Assembly: GCA_002694065.1 (NCBI GenBank)
Contig: NZKZ01000009.1
Span: 3,866-9,788 of the forward strand
DNA from: Acidiferrobacter sp.
GTDB taxonomy: Bacteria; Pseudomonadota; Gammaproteobacteria; Arenicellales; UBA868
DNA length: 5,923 nt
Direction of reading: 5' to 3'
Part shown: positions 1-5,923 of the stretch, piece by piece
Layout of the letters: each line of letters begins with the position of its first letter
How positions within the stretch are numbered: position 1 is the stretch's first letter
Notes under the pieces: model-generated
What the model was told of the DNA's origin: nothing
Databases searched by the model: none
What the model saw: the letters and a program-made list of their open reading frames with translations, nothing else
Translations under genes and position numbers: made by a program

Positions 1-1658
1 TAAGGAATCTTTCCGAGTTTGGGCGCAGGCGTTTCATCCCCGGGAATCGGTTCATACAGGGGGTCATCCAATGGCTTGCCACTGCTGATCGCCGCTTCCA
101 CTTTGCGGTTATATCCGACGATGTTGCGAACTCCGAGGGATGCCATCAAACGGAAACGCCGATCCATCTCTACGATGCACCAACGCAAGGCATTGGCCGC
201 CTTTTGCATATCTGTGACAACCGGGGTCAAGAGGTGGGGAATCCCGTCGTAGGACGAAAGTTCCAGCATCTTTGGATCGACCATAATCATTCGAACATCC
301 TCCGGTGTCGCCTTATAGAGAATGCTCAGGACGATGGCATTGACACAGACAGACTTGCCTGCCCCTGTGGTGCCCGCAATCAGGAGATGCGGCATTTTGC
401 AAAGATCCGAAACGATTGCCTCGCCGGCAATATCCTTTCCCAGAATCACCGTCAAAGGGCTCTTGCTGCTTTCGTAAACCTCTGAGGCCAGCCCTTCCAA
501 CAGGAAGACCGTCTCACGACTCTCGTTAGGAATCTCAAGACCGATATAAGTTTTTCCAGGAATATTCTCGACGACGCGAACACTGACAACCGACAAGGCC
601 CGGGCCAAATCCCGCGAAAGACCGACAATCTGGCTTGCTTTGACCCCCGCGGCAGGGTCGATCTCGAAACGCGTAATCACCGGGCCTGGTTGGACCGACA
701 CCACGGTCACATCCACATTGAAATCGCGCAGTTTCTTTTCCACCAATCGCGACATCATTTCTAGGGTTTCTTTGCTAAAGCCTCCGCCCTGTTGTTCGGG
801 TTGGTCGAGCAGTTTTAATGCCGGCAAGTCGCCCTGAGGCGCTTTCCCGTCGATAAAGAGGGGGATGGAGGCCTGCTTTTCTTGCTGGATACGTACGCCT
901 TCTTTAGCGGTTTTGATCTTTGGTTCGATCCGGGGCGGTTCTTTGTGCTCTCGTTCCCGCCTGATCTCCGCCACGGACTCCTGTCGTTGCCGGCGAGACC
1001 TCGCGCCTCGCGTCTTGTCCGACATTTCGGCCAACCAAACTTTTGCCCGCTCCGACCACTTCCACGCCTCCTCTCCCAGACGATCCATCACGGTAAACCA
1101 GGAGATGTCCAGGGCCCAGGAGATACCCGCGACGAGCGCGACGAGCAGCATAACGGTCGCCCCCACCGAGCCAAACGTGTCTAGGAGCCATCCACCTGTG
1201 ACCAGGCCAAGCCAGCCGCCGCCTGAAAACCCCAGAGTGGATCCGGACGCATTGAAGTGCAGGAACCCGATCCCGCATGCCGAAAAAACGGTCAGTACGA
1301 GCCCGAGCCCGTGAACCGCCCGGACCTGAGGACTCAGCGGAGCCGAACGGTTTTTGAGGATCCGAGAGCTCAAAAGGCCGAAAATCAGGGGGAAAAGATA
1401 GGCAGAGTATCCAAAGGCGTGCAAGAAGAGATCTGCGAACCACGCGCCAAAGCGCCCGCCCAGATTGCGAATCGGACCACCATCACCGGTGGAAGTCCAG
1501 CCGGGATCCGTCGAAGAATAGGAAACCAGACAGATCAGCAGATAGCCGGTGAGCGCCGCCAGCGCAATTACCAGTACCTCTCTGCCCAGTCTGATCAGTC
1601 TCGGCGGTATAGCGGGCTCAGAAGAATTTCGGGTGTTTTTCGTTTTTGCCTGAGCCAA
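1..1658 (-). CDS. ftsK: DNA translocase FtsK (partial; C-terminus beyond left edge)
   Basis: FtsK is a septum-anchored, ATP-driven DNA pump that clears and aligns the chromosome terminus at division. The reading frame is open for 552 codons and leaves the window at its left edge. Residues about 28-47, 77-97, 114-133 and 162-183 are hydrophobic, matching the FtsK four-helix membrane domain. A charged, Arg/Glu-rich linker of only about 80 residues follows (roughly 194-276), far shorter than in E. coli FtsK and more like SpoIIIE-sized members. The alpha/beta motor begins near the LPALKLLD segment (about residue 277). Walker A is GTTGAGKS at residues 429-436 (positions 374-351), followed by the family segment MVDPKMLELSSYDGIPHLL. 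The last readable residues, KLGKIP, normally come just before Walker B, so Walker B and the DNA-reading gamma domain lie outside. I chose the TTG start at 1658 because no ATG or GTG lies in frame nearby and GAGG sits 9 nt upstream. It is divergent from trxB. Confidence 0.96.
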   Translation of the reverse strand, partial: MAQAKTKNTRNSSEPAIPPRLIRLGREVLVIALAALTGYLLICLVSYSSTDPGWTSTGDGGPIRNLGGRFGAWFADLFLHAFGYSAYLFPLIFGLLSSRILKNRSAPLSPQVRAVHGLGLVLTVFSACGIGFLHFNASGSTLGFSGGGWLGLVTGGWLLDTFGSVGATVMLLVALVAGISWALDISWFTVMDRLGEEAWKWSERAKVWLAEMSDKTRGARSRRQRQESVAEIRREREHKEPPRIEPKIKTAKEGVRIQQEKQASIPLFIDGKAPQGDLPALKLLDQPEQQGGGFSKETLEMMSRLVEKKLRDFNVDVTVVSVQPGPVITRFEIDPAAGVKASQIVGLSRDLARALSVVSVRVVENIPGKTYIGLEIPNESRETVFLLEGLASEVYESSKSPLTVILGKDIAGEAIVSDLCKMPHLLIAGTTGAGKSVCVNAIVLSILYKATPEDVRMIMVDPKMLELSSYDGIPHLLTPVVTDMQKAANALRWCIVEMDRRFRLMASLGVRNIVGYNRKVEAAISSGKPLDDPLYEPIPGDETPAPKLGKIP

Positions 1659-1667
1659 AGGATGTAA

Positions 1668-1671
1668 CCTC
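1668..1671 (-). promoter_or_regulatory. Ribosome-binding site for ftsK (GAGG)
   Basis: Read on the minus strand, the sequence AAGAGGTTACATCCTTTG places GAGG 9 nt before a TTG codon. This site decides the non-ATG start chosen for ftsK. The upstream AAG belongs to the right arm of an inverted repeat, so a hairpin in the mRNA would abut this site directly. Confidence 0.6.
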
Positions 1672-1688
1672 TTGGTCCCTCGACCAAG
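1671..1688. repeat. Perfect 7-bp inverted repeat in the ftsK leader
   Basis: CTTGGTC (1671-1677) and GACCAAG (1682-1688) are exact inverse complements separated by 4 bases. In the ftsK transcript the element would form a short hairpin with a GAGG loop, ending right against the ribosome-binding site. As DNA it could instead be an operator lying between the -10 box and the start codon. There is no U-tract, so it is not a terminator. Its function is inferred only; the symmetry is directly visible. Confidence 0.55.
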
Positions 1689-1698
1689 TGAAAGCCGA

Positions 1699-1704
1699 AT
1701 TATA
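1699..1704 (-). promoter_or_regulatory. Candidate -10 box of an ftsK promoter (TATAAT)
   Basis: The minus strand reads TATAAT exactly, about 40 nt before the ftsK TTG codon, giving a predicted leader of roughly 30-35 nt. The hexamer 17 bp upstream is TTAGGG, a poor match to TTGACA, so the promoter would depend on an activator or an UP-like element, or be moderate in strength. No equally convincing promoter for trxB was found on the other strand of this region. Confidence 0.4.
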
Positions 1705-1801
1705 TCGAATCCTGCCGTCTTCCCTAATACTCCAAACGCGCTGTCAGGATTTATGGATTCCGGAGGGGGTTCTTGGGAAAATACGGCTTATCCCCTATTT
1801 C

Positions 1802-1805
1802 GGAG
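1802..1805 (+). promoter_or_regulatory. Ribosome-binding site for trxB (GGAG)
   Basis: GGAG lies 6 nt before the ATG at 1812. A second, stronger purine run (GGAGGGGG, 1762-1769) lies before an in-frame TTG at 1773. Both sites are properly spaced. The ATG is preferred because it gives the usual TrxB N-terminus. Confidence 0.55.
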
Positions 1806-1811
1806 CAACCC

Positions 1812-2768
1812 ATGGAAACCGCCCAACACTGTCGATTACTCATACTTGGCTCCGGGCCTGCCGGGTATACCGCCGCCGTCTACGCAGCACGTGCAAACCT
1901 CTCTCCCGTGTTGGTGACCGGCATTGCGCAAGGCGGGCAACTCATGACGACTACCGACGTCGACAATTGGCCAGGAGATCCGCATGGCCTGACCGGTCCG
2001 GATCTCATGGCGCGAATGCTTACCCATTCCGAGCGGTTTGGCACGCAGATCATTTTTGATCATATCCACACAGCAAAACTGGATAAGCGCCCTTTTACCC
2101 TCGAGGGCGATGCCGGCACCTATACCTGTGACGCACTCATCATCGCCACCGGAGCTTCTGCGCAATACCTGGGTCTTGAGTCAGAGGAGGCTTATAAGGG
2201 CAAAGGAGTATCGGCCTGCGCCACCTGCGACGGCTTCTTCTATCGTGACAAGCCGGTTGCGGTTATCGGTGGGGGAAACACCGCCGTCGAGGAGGCGCTT
2301 TATCTTTCAGACATCTGCTCCAATGTGACCCTGGTGCATCGACGGGACAGTCTCCGGGCAGAGGCCATCCTTCAGGATCAACTTTTTTCCCGAACCGGTG
2401 ACAAGGGGAACATATCCCTGGCCTGGAATCACACTCTCAGCGAGGTGCTCGGAGACGACAGCGGGGTCACTGGCATCCAGATCCAGGATACACATTCGCA
2501 CCAAGATCGTCAGATTGATGTCCATGGTGTATTCATTGCTATTGGCCATACGCCCAACACTGAACTTTTCACCGATCAGCTCGACATTCAGGGAGGGTAT
2601 ATCCGCGTGAAATCGGGCCTCGATGGCGAGGCAACGGCGACCAGCATCCCCGGTGTGTTCGCCGCGGGAGATGTCATGGATCACGTCTATCGACAGGCGG
2701 TTACTTCCGCTGCCACCGGATGCATGGCAGCACTAGACGCCAAACGTTTTCTCGATCAAATTGACTGA
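1812..2768 (+). CDS. trxB: Thioredoxin reductase TrxB
   Basis: This is the FAD-dependent cytosolic enzyme that passes electrons from NADPH to thioredoxin, feeding ribonucleotide reductase, methionine sulfoxide reductases and general thiol repair. The 318-residue protein is nearly the length of E. coli TrxB (about 320). The FAD-binding GSGPAG is at residues 13-18. The redox-active CATC (Cys136, Cys139) lies in the VSACATCDGFF segment, and the NADPH-binding GGGNTA is at 153-158 with the following HRRDSLRA at 176-183, whose arginines favour NADPH over NADH. The C-terminal FAD segment FAAGDVMD is at 283-290. I chose the ATG at 1812 because METAQHCRLLILGSGPAG aligns residue for residue with the E. 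coli N-terminus. An in-frame TTG at 1773 with a strong ribosome-binding site would add 13 residues. The gene is divergent from ftsK, and the smr gene starts 9 bp downstream, so the two are probably cotranscribed. Confidence 0.97.
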   Translation: METAQHCRLLILGSGPAGYTAAVYAARANLSPVLVTGIAQGGQLMTTTDVDNWPGDPHGLTGPDLMARMLTHSERFGTQIIFDHIHTAKLDKRPFTLEGDAGTYTCDALIIATGASAQYLGLESEEAYKGKGVSACATCDGFFYRDKPVAVIGGGNTAVEEALYLSDICSNVTLVHRRDSLRAEAILQDQLFSRTGDKGNISLAWNHTLSEVLGDDSGVTGIQIQDTHSHQDRQIDVHGVFIAIGHTPNTELFTDQLDIQGGYIRVKSGLDGEATATSIPGVFAAGDVMDHVYRQAVTSAATGCMAALDAKRFLDQID

Positions 2769-2777
2769 ACGGGACTG

Positions 2778-3296
2778 ATGAAAAAAAAGCCAGGTCTGCA
2801 GATCTCGCCCGAGGATGCTGAGCTGTTCAGGGAGGCGGTGGCGAAAGTTCAGCCCTTAGATCAAGAGGCCCGCGCGACCCCTAGCCCCGGGCAGGCGAGG
2901 CGAACGCCTATGCAGGCCAGCCAACGCCCTGCGAAAGGTTTTCTTTACGAGGAAGGTGAACTCTTCTACCGGGCAGATCTTTCCAAAGACATAATAAAGA
3001 CATTGCGCCGAGGGCGGTTTCAACCCTGTGCCGAAATTGACCTTCATGGACAAACTGTCGCCGAAGCGGAACAGTCTTTGCTGAGATTCTTGAGCGCGCA
3101 TACAGACTTCAGCTTTCGATGCCTTCTCGTGATCACCGGCAAAGGCTCACATTCTTCTGAAGGCTACTCGCCCGTCCGCGTGGCTGCCCTGGACTTATTA
3201 CAGTCTCAGTCCTCGGTGCATGCCTATTGCTGGGCTCGACCGGAAGATGGGGGCACAGGAGCTTTCTATGTGCTCACCCGGAAGTTTCGCTCGTAA
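2778..3296 (+). CDS. Smr-domain protein (putative endonuclease, SmrB/YfcN-like)
   Basis: This 172-residue protein has a disordered, charged N-terminal third (residues 1-55, rich in Lys, Arg, Gln and Pro). A short conserved lead-in (LFYRADLSKDIIKTLRRG, about 62-79) is followed by a C-terminal Smr domain (about 85-168). The hallmarks are visible: IDLHG at 87-91, GKG at 121-123 and GGTGAFYVL at 158-166. Smr domains are found in MutS2 and in stand-alone proteins; members bind or nick nucleic acids, and E. coli SmrB cleaves mRNA at collided ribosomes. The stand-alone architecture and lead-in fit the SmrA/SmrB (YfcN) type, but the E. coli relatives are divergent enough that I assign no symbol. The gene follows trxB by 9 bp with only a weak GGGA ribosome-binding site (2771-2774), suggesting translational coupling. 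Its last 23 bp overlap the end of ispF on the other strand. Confidence 0.9.
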   Translation: MKKKPGLQISPEDAELFREAVAKVQPLDQEARATPSPGQARRTPMQASQRPAKGFLYEEGELFYRADLSKDIIKTLRRGRFQPCAEIDLHGQTVAEAEQSLLRFLSAHTDFSFRCLLVITGKGSHSSEGYSPVRVAALDLLQSQSSVHAYCWARPEDGGTGAFYVLTRKFRS

Positions 3297-3759
3297 GCAT
3301 CGCCACGGCCAAGGCCGCAATCCCCTCTTCCCTGCCTATGAAACCCAACCCCTCGGTGGTCGTTGCCTTGATATTCACCTGCGTGGGCAAGATGGCGAGG
3401 TCTGTCGCAACATTTGCGCACATCTGCGTAACGTAGGCTGACACCTTCGGTTTTTCGGCAATAATCGTTGCATCGATATTGGCGACACTCCATCCACTGG
3501 CTTGGGTTATCTCACCAACGATCTTTAGGAATTCCCGACTGCTACGACCCCGGTGAGCCGGTTCCGAGTCGGGAAAGTGGTGCCCGATATCCCCTGCCCC
3601 AGCCGCCCCAAGCAGGGCGTCGCAAATCGCATGAAGCAATACGTCGGCATCGCTGTGCCCGGATAACCCACAGGAATGGGGAATCAACACCCCGCCTAAC
3701 CAAAGTTCGCGACCTTCCTCAAGTCGATGAACATCATATCCCTGCCCTATTCGGAACAT
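3274..3759 (-). CDS. ispF: 2-C-methyl-D-erythritol 2,4-cyclodiphosphate synthase IspF
   Basis: IspF closes CDP-methylerythritol 2-phosphate into the cyclodiphosphate and releases CMP, the fifth step of the MEP isoprenoid pathway; it acts as a cytosolic homotrimer with a metal site. The 161-residue length is normal. The metal ligands are visible as Asp9 and His11 in the opening GYDVHRL and His43 in HSDADVLLHAICDALLGA. Also present are the HHFPDSEP loop (60-67), SREFL (74-78) and the C-terminal KATTTEGLGFIGREEG segment (131-146), which contributes to the active site between subunits. The ATG start at 3759 is supported by AGGAG (3772-3768) 8 nt upstream, located inside the ispD coding sequence. 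ispF overlaps the ispD end by 13 bp, so translation of the pair is likely coupled. No terminator is seen before the convergent smr gene. Confidence 0.97.
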   Translation of the reverse strand: MFRIGQGYDVHRLEEGRELWLGGVLIPHSCGLSGHSDADVLLHAICDALLGAAGAGDIGHHFPDSEPAHRGRSSREFLKIVGEITQASGWSVANIDATIIAEKPKVSAYVTQMCANVATDLAILPTQVNIKATTTEGLGFIGREEGIAALAVAMLTSETSG

Positions 3760-4481
3760 GGTAACTGCTCCTGCAGATCCAAAATGGCCTCTGCGAGTGA
3801 AAGATCGGAGTCCCGTGTGATTTTAAGATTGTAGGACGACCCCAAAACAACCCTAGGACTCAAGCCCAGATACTCAAGCGCCTGAGCATCGTCCGTGCAG
3901 TCCAGATTCTCCGCGAGAGCCTTACTCAGACCCTCATGAAGCAGGTCCACCGGAAAAAATTGCGGGGTCTGTGCGCGCCAAAGACTTTCTCTGGAAACAG
4001 TCTGGGTGATTTCACGGTTCGGCAAAACCGTCTTCAGGGTATCGCTGACCGGAGTCGCAAGCAGTCCGCCAGGAGAGCCAAAGCCGGTTTCATCTATCAG
4101 CCGATTAATGTCTTGCACTTGCACGCAGGGTCGAACCGAATCGTGAACCAATACCCAATCGGCTTCTCTGCCTTGGCGAATAAGCTCCGATAGACCTCTT
4201 AATACTGTCTCGCTTCTAGTCTGGCCGCCTTTATACGACCAAACCCCCTCTGGAAGCCGAGGCAGGAGGCTAGCCCAAGCGGAATCATCGCCGGCAATAC
4301 CGACACCAATTCCTGAGACCCGCGTCACCTCGGTCAGCAGACGTAATGTGCGCAAGATTACCTCTTCTCCAGCAAGGCGGTGGTACTGCTTAGGCAGGTC
4401 ACTGCCGAACCGGGTTCCAGCACCTGCTGCCGGAACAATTGCCCAGATCCTTGGTTTCACTCTCTGATTGCTCTGCGACAA
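3747..4481 (-). CDS. ispD: 2-C-methyl-D-erythritol 4-phosphate cytidylyltransferase IspD
   Basis: IspD joins CTP and methylerythritol 4-phosphate to give CDP-methylerythritol, the third MEP-pathway step. The 244 residues cover the whole family fold. The nucleotide-binding PAAGAGTRFGSDLPKQY is at 17-33, with Arg24 and Lys31 matching the catalytic Arg20 and Lys27 of E. coli. VHDSVRPC is at 112-119 (Asp114 at the metal/CTP site; most relatives have VHDAARP). TVSRESLWRAQTPQFFP is at 161-177, TDDAQALEY at 196-204, and NLKITRDSDL at 218-227 with Lys220 matching E. coli Lys213. The start is uncertain. The TTG at 4481 gives the longest form, and a GTG at 4460 would remove 7 residues and begin MKPRIWAIVPAAG; neither has a clear ribosome-binding site. 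ispF follows with an overlap. mfd is divergent only 60 bp away. The ftsB gene that precedes ispD in enterics is absent. Confidence 0.96.
   Translation of the reverse strand: MSQSNQRVKPRIWAIVPAAGAGTRFGSDLPKQYHRLAGEEVILRTLRLLTEVTRVSGIGVGIAGDDSAWASLLPRLPEGVWSYKGGQTRSETVLRGLSELIRQGREADWVLVHDSVRPCVQVQDINRLIDETGFGSPGGLLATPVSDTLKTVLPNREITQTVSRESLWRAQTPQFFPVDLLHEGLSKALAENLDCTDDAQALEYLGLSPRVVLGSSYNLKITRDSDLSLAEAILDLQEQLPCSE
3768..3772 (-). promoter_or_regulatory. Strong ribosome-binding site for ispF (AGGAG) inside ispD
   Basis: The minus strand reads AGGAG followed 8 nt later by the ispF ATG. It is the best Shine-Dalgarno sequence of the assigned starts in this window and lies in the last codons of ispD, so ribosomes finishing ispD at the TAG (3749-3747) could restart at once on ispF. 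Confidence 0.7.
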
Positions 4482-4541
4482 ATTGGAAGATCTCGAGGGA
4501 GTTTACGATAAAATAACGTTTTCTTTGGCTTTCCCGCACCC
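4482..4541. promoter_or_regulatory. 60-bp divergent control region between ispD and mfd
   Basis: This short AT-richer gap must carry promoters for both ispD-ispF and mfd, unless transcription starts inside the opposing genes. It holds an AACGTT palindrome (4515-4520) and a TAAAAT hexamer at 4509-4514 on the plus strand. Neither strand shows a convincing -35 box at 17 bp or a Shine-Dalgarno sequence. The promoters are inferred from gene arrangement more than from sequence. Confidence 0.35.
4509..4514 (+). promoter_or_regulatory. Weak candidate -10 box for mfd (TAAAAT)
   Basis: TAAAAT differs from TATAAT at one base and lies 28 bp before the GTG start. The hexamer 17 bp upstream (GAAGAT) is not a recognisable -35 box; TTGGAA is present but at a 20-bp spacing. 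The predicted leader would be about 20 nt. Confidence 0.25.
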
Positions 4542-5923
4542 GTGTCATCCCCTTCCGCTGTCTTGTCGACTTCCCCCGCGGGCACACAGCCAGACAAATG
4601 GCCGGCCTGTCCTGGGTCTGCCCTGGCTCTAAGAATCGCTGAGCTTTCCAAAGTCCAACCTCACATTGCGGTGCTCGCGTCATCCGTTCGGGAACTCGAG
4701 CTTTTGGCGGATGAACTTCAGTTTTTCTTGGGAGCAAACAGCGACCGTGTCTGCATCCTGCCTGGTTGGGAATGCCTCCCCTACGACCGATACTCGCCGC
4801 ATCCTGACATCACATCGCAACGGATTCGTGCGTTAGGGCAGTTGTGCCGATCCGACCCATTTATTCTTCTGGTTTGCGCCGAACAGATTCTGTTTCGTCT
4901 GCCCAAAAAGGAATTCATCTCCGGGGCTACTTTCAATCTTTCGGTGGGAGACGCGATCGATCCCCTGCGCCTGCGAGATCAACTTTCCGATGCGGGCTAT
5001 CTGGGTGTCTCGCAAGTCCAAGCTGAGGGTGAGTTTGCAATCCGGGGAGGGATCATTGATGTGTTCCCCATGGGGGCAACGGCGCCATTTCGGCTGGATT
5101 TGTTTGGAGACGAAATAGAACAAATTCGTTTTTTCGACCCCGAGAACCAAAAGTCGACGGGGGCAACCGGAGCACTTGATATCCTCCCGGCCCGGGAGTT
5201 TCCTACTGACAAGGCGGCCATAGAACAGTTTCGCAGATCTTTTCGACAACAGATGACGGGTGACCCGCAGGCCTCAATTATTTACCGTGAAGTCTCTGCG
5301 GGGCGATTCCCAGCCGGCATTGAGTTTTATCTTCCTCTCTTTTTTGATACGGCCAGTACGATCTTTGACTATCTTCCCACCGGCATTCAGTGGCTTGTTC
5401 CCGGTGAATGGCGTTCTCAAATTCATACGGAAATCGCAAACGTTCAGGATCGCTTCGCCTCCGCCCGCCTAGACCCTGAGCGGCAACCCCTTTCTCCCGA
5501 CGTGCTGTCCCTCACTGAAGATGCCATCGCCAAGGAAATATCGCGCTCCGCGCTCATTGAGGTTGGCCATCCCAACGCAAATGAATCAATCCTCGGGCTT
5601 TCCGACTCTCCTCCAGGATATCCCGTCGATCATAAATCCAATTCACCCTTTTCCGCCCTCATTGAACGGCTTGCCGAGGGCTCCAAGCCAAGAGTTCTCT
5701 TGAGCGCTGAGACCCCCGGCCGAGCTCAATCACTTGTCGAGCTTCTGGCCGGACATGACGTGCACCCGACGCCGGTCGAAAGCTGGGCCACTTTCCTGAG
5801 TTCCCCTGTTCACGCTCCCGCAATCATTACCTCCGCTCTCGATAGGGGACTGCTAGCAGCCCAGCCTTTCGTTGAAATCATCGTGGAATCCCAACTCTAC
5901 GGAGAACGAGTCCATCGGCGTAA
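4542..5923 (+). CDS. mfd: Transcription-repair coupling factor Mfd (partial; N-terminal 460 residues)
   Basis: Mfd recognises RNA polymerase stalled at a DNA lesion, pushes it off with an ATP-driven translocase and recruits UvrA. Only the N-terminal UvrB-like module and the following variable domain are inside the window. Recognisable segments are PGWECLPYDRYSPH (74-87), FAIRGGIIDVFPMG (165-178), FRLDLFGDEIEQIRFFD (183-199) and FPTDKAAIEQFR (220-231), with AGIEFYLPLFF at 258-268. Arg168, Arg184 and Phe188 align with E. coli Arg165, Arg181 and Phe185, which contact UvrA. The readable part ends at GERVHRR, matching GERVARR of E. coli, just before the RNA-polymerase-interaction domain; the helicase motor and the regulatory C-terminus are missing. 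An in-frame TAA at 4509-4511 limits the start. The GTG at 4542 gives an N-terminus of E. coli-like length but has no clear ribosome-binding site; a TTG at 4563 is the alternative. Confidence 0.96.
   Translation, partial: MSSPSAVLSTSPAGTQPDKWPACPGSALALRIAELSKVQPHIAVLASSVRELELLADELQFFLGANSDRVCILPGWECLPYDRYSPHPDITSQRIRALGQLCRSDPFILLVCAEQILFRLPKKEFISGATFNLSVGDAIDPLRLRDQLSDAGYLGVSQVQAEGEFAIRGGIIDVFPMGATAPFRLDLFGDEIEQIRFFDPENQKSTGATGALDILPAREFPTDKAAIEQFRRSFRQQMTGDPQASIIYREVSAGRFPAGIEFYLPLFFDTASTIFDYLPTGIQWLVPGEWRSQIHTEIANVQDRFASARLDPERQPLSPDVLSLTEDAIAKEISRSALIEVGHPNANESILGLSDSPPGYPVDHKSNSPFSALIERLAEGSKPRVLLSAETPGRAQSLVELLAGHDVHPTPVESWATFLSSPVHAPAIITSALDRGLLAAQPFVEIIVESQLYGERVHRR

Noticed and set aside
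865..1314. A 149-codon plus-strand open frame (and its overlapping neighbours up to 1667)
   Set aside because: It is antisense to ftsK, rich in Ser, Pro and Arg, with no recognisable domain. The FtsK frame is continuous through the whole interval.
904..1443. A 179-codon minus-strand open frame
   Set aside because: It lies in a different frame of the strand that encodes FtsK, inside the membrane and linker part. Its translation is Arg-rich and low in structure, with no family motif, as expected for a shadow in GC-rich coding DNA.
1671..1688. Intrinsic terminator
   Set aside because: The inverted repeat has no T-tract on either strand and lies between two divergent gene starts, where no transcript needs to end.
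2307..2684. A 125-codon minus-strand open frame opposite trxB
   Set aside because: It is a shadow of the strongly conserved TrxB NADPH and FAD domains and shows no family features of its own.
4399..4737. Minus-strand frames upstream of ispD that might be ftsB or another small cell-division gene
   Set aside because: The translation has no FtsB-like membrane helix or coiled coil, and the stretch overlaps the mfd N-terminus and the ispD start in other frames.
4833..5249. A 138-codon minus-strand open frame
   Set aside because: It is antisense to the conserved UvrA-binding part of mfd, whose frame is intact, and it has no recognisable motif.
1..5923. A defence system, mobile element, CRISPR array or tRNA
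   Set aside because: Both strands are almost fully occupied by recognisable housekeeping genes with small gaps. I saw no repeats of array type, no transposase motifs, no terminal inverted repeats and no cloverleaf-like segment.

Overview
This window is a compact stretch of proteobacterial chromosome made of six housekeeping genes. I see no mobile elements, RNA genes, CRISPR arrays or broken genes. Every protein resembles its beta/gammaproteobacterial counterpart: the thioredoxin reductase follows the E. coli TrxB pattern almost motif by motif, the Mfd N-terminus aligns with E. coli Mfd throughout, and IspD and IspF are separate proteins. From memory, the pairing of ftsK divergent from trxB-smr and of ispD-ispF divergent from mfd is more typical of Betaproteobacteria or early-branching Gammaproteobacteria than of enterics, where ispD follows ftsB. 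The base composition looks moderately GC-rich. I cannot name a genus.

Layout: (1) the minus strand from the left edge to 1658 encodes the N-terminal 552 residues of an FtsK/SpoIIIE DNA translocase, cut off by the window edge just before Walker B. (2) A divergent control region of about 150 bp (1659-1811) holds a good -10 box, a ribosome-binding site and a perfect 7-bp inverted repeat on the ftsK side. (3) trxB (1812-2768) and an Smr-domain gene (2778-3296) run rightward, 9 bp apart, as a likely two-gene operon. (4) ispD (4481-3747) and ispF (3759-3274) run leftward and overlap by 13 bp. The end of ispF also overlaps the end of the smr gene by 23 bp in convergent orientation. (5) A 60-bp divergent gap separates ispD from mfd, which runs off the right edge after 460 codons, just before its RNA-polymerase-interaction domain.

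The genes serve separate core functions: chromosome segregation at division (FtsK), thiol redox balance (TrxB), probable nucleic-acid endonuclease or ribosome-associated work (Smr), two steps of the methylerythritol-phosphate isoprenoid pathway (IspD, IspF) and transcription-coupled repair (Mfd). The only real within-pathway pair is ispD-ispF. I found no undescribed system. The points worth checking concern gene starts, one 5'-leader inverted repeat, overlapping gene ends and two very short divergent control regions.
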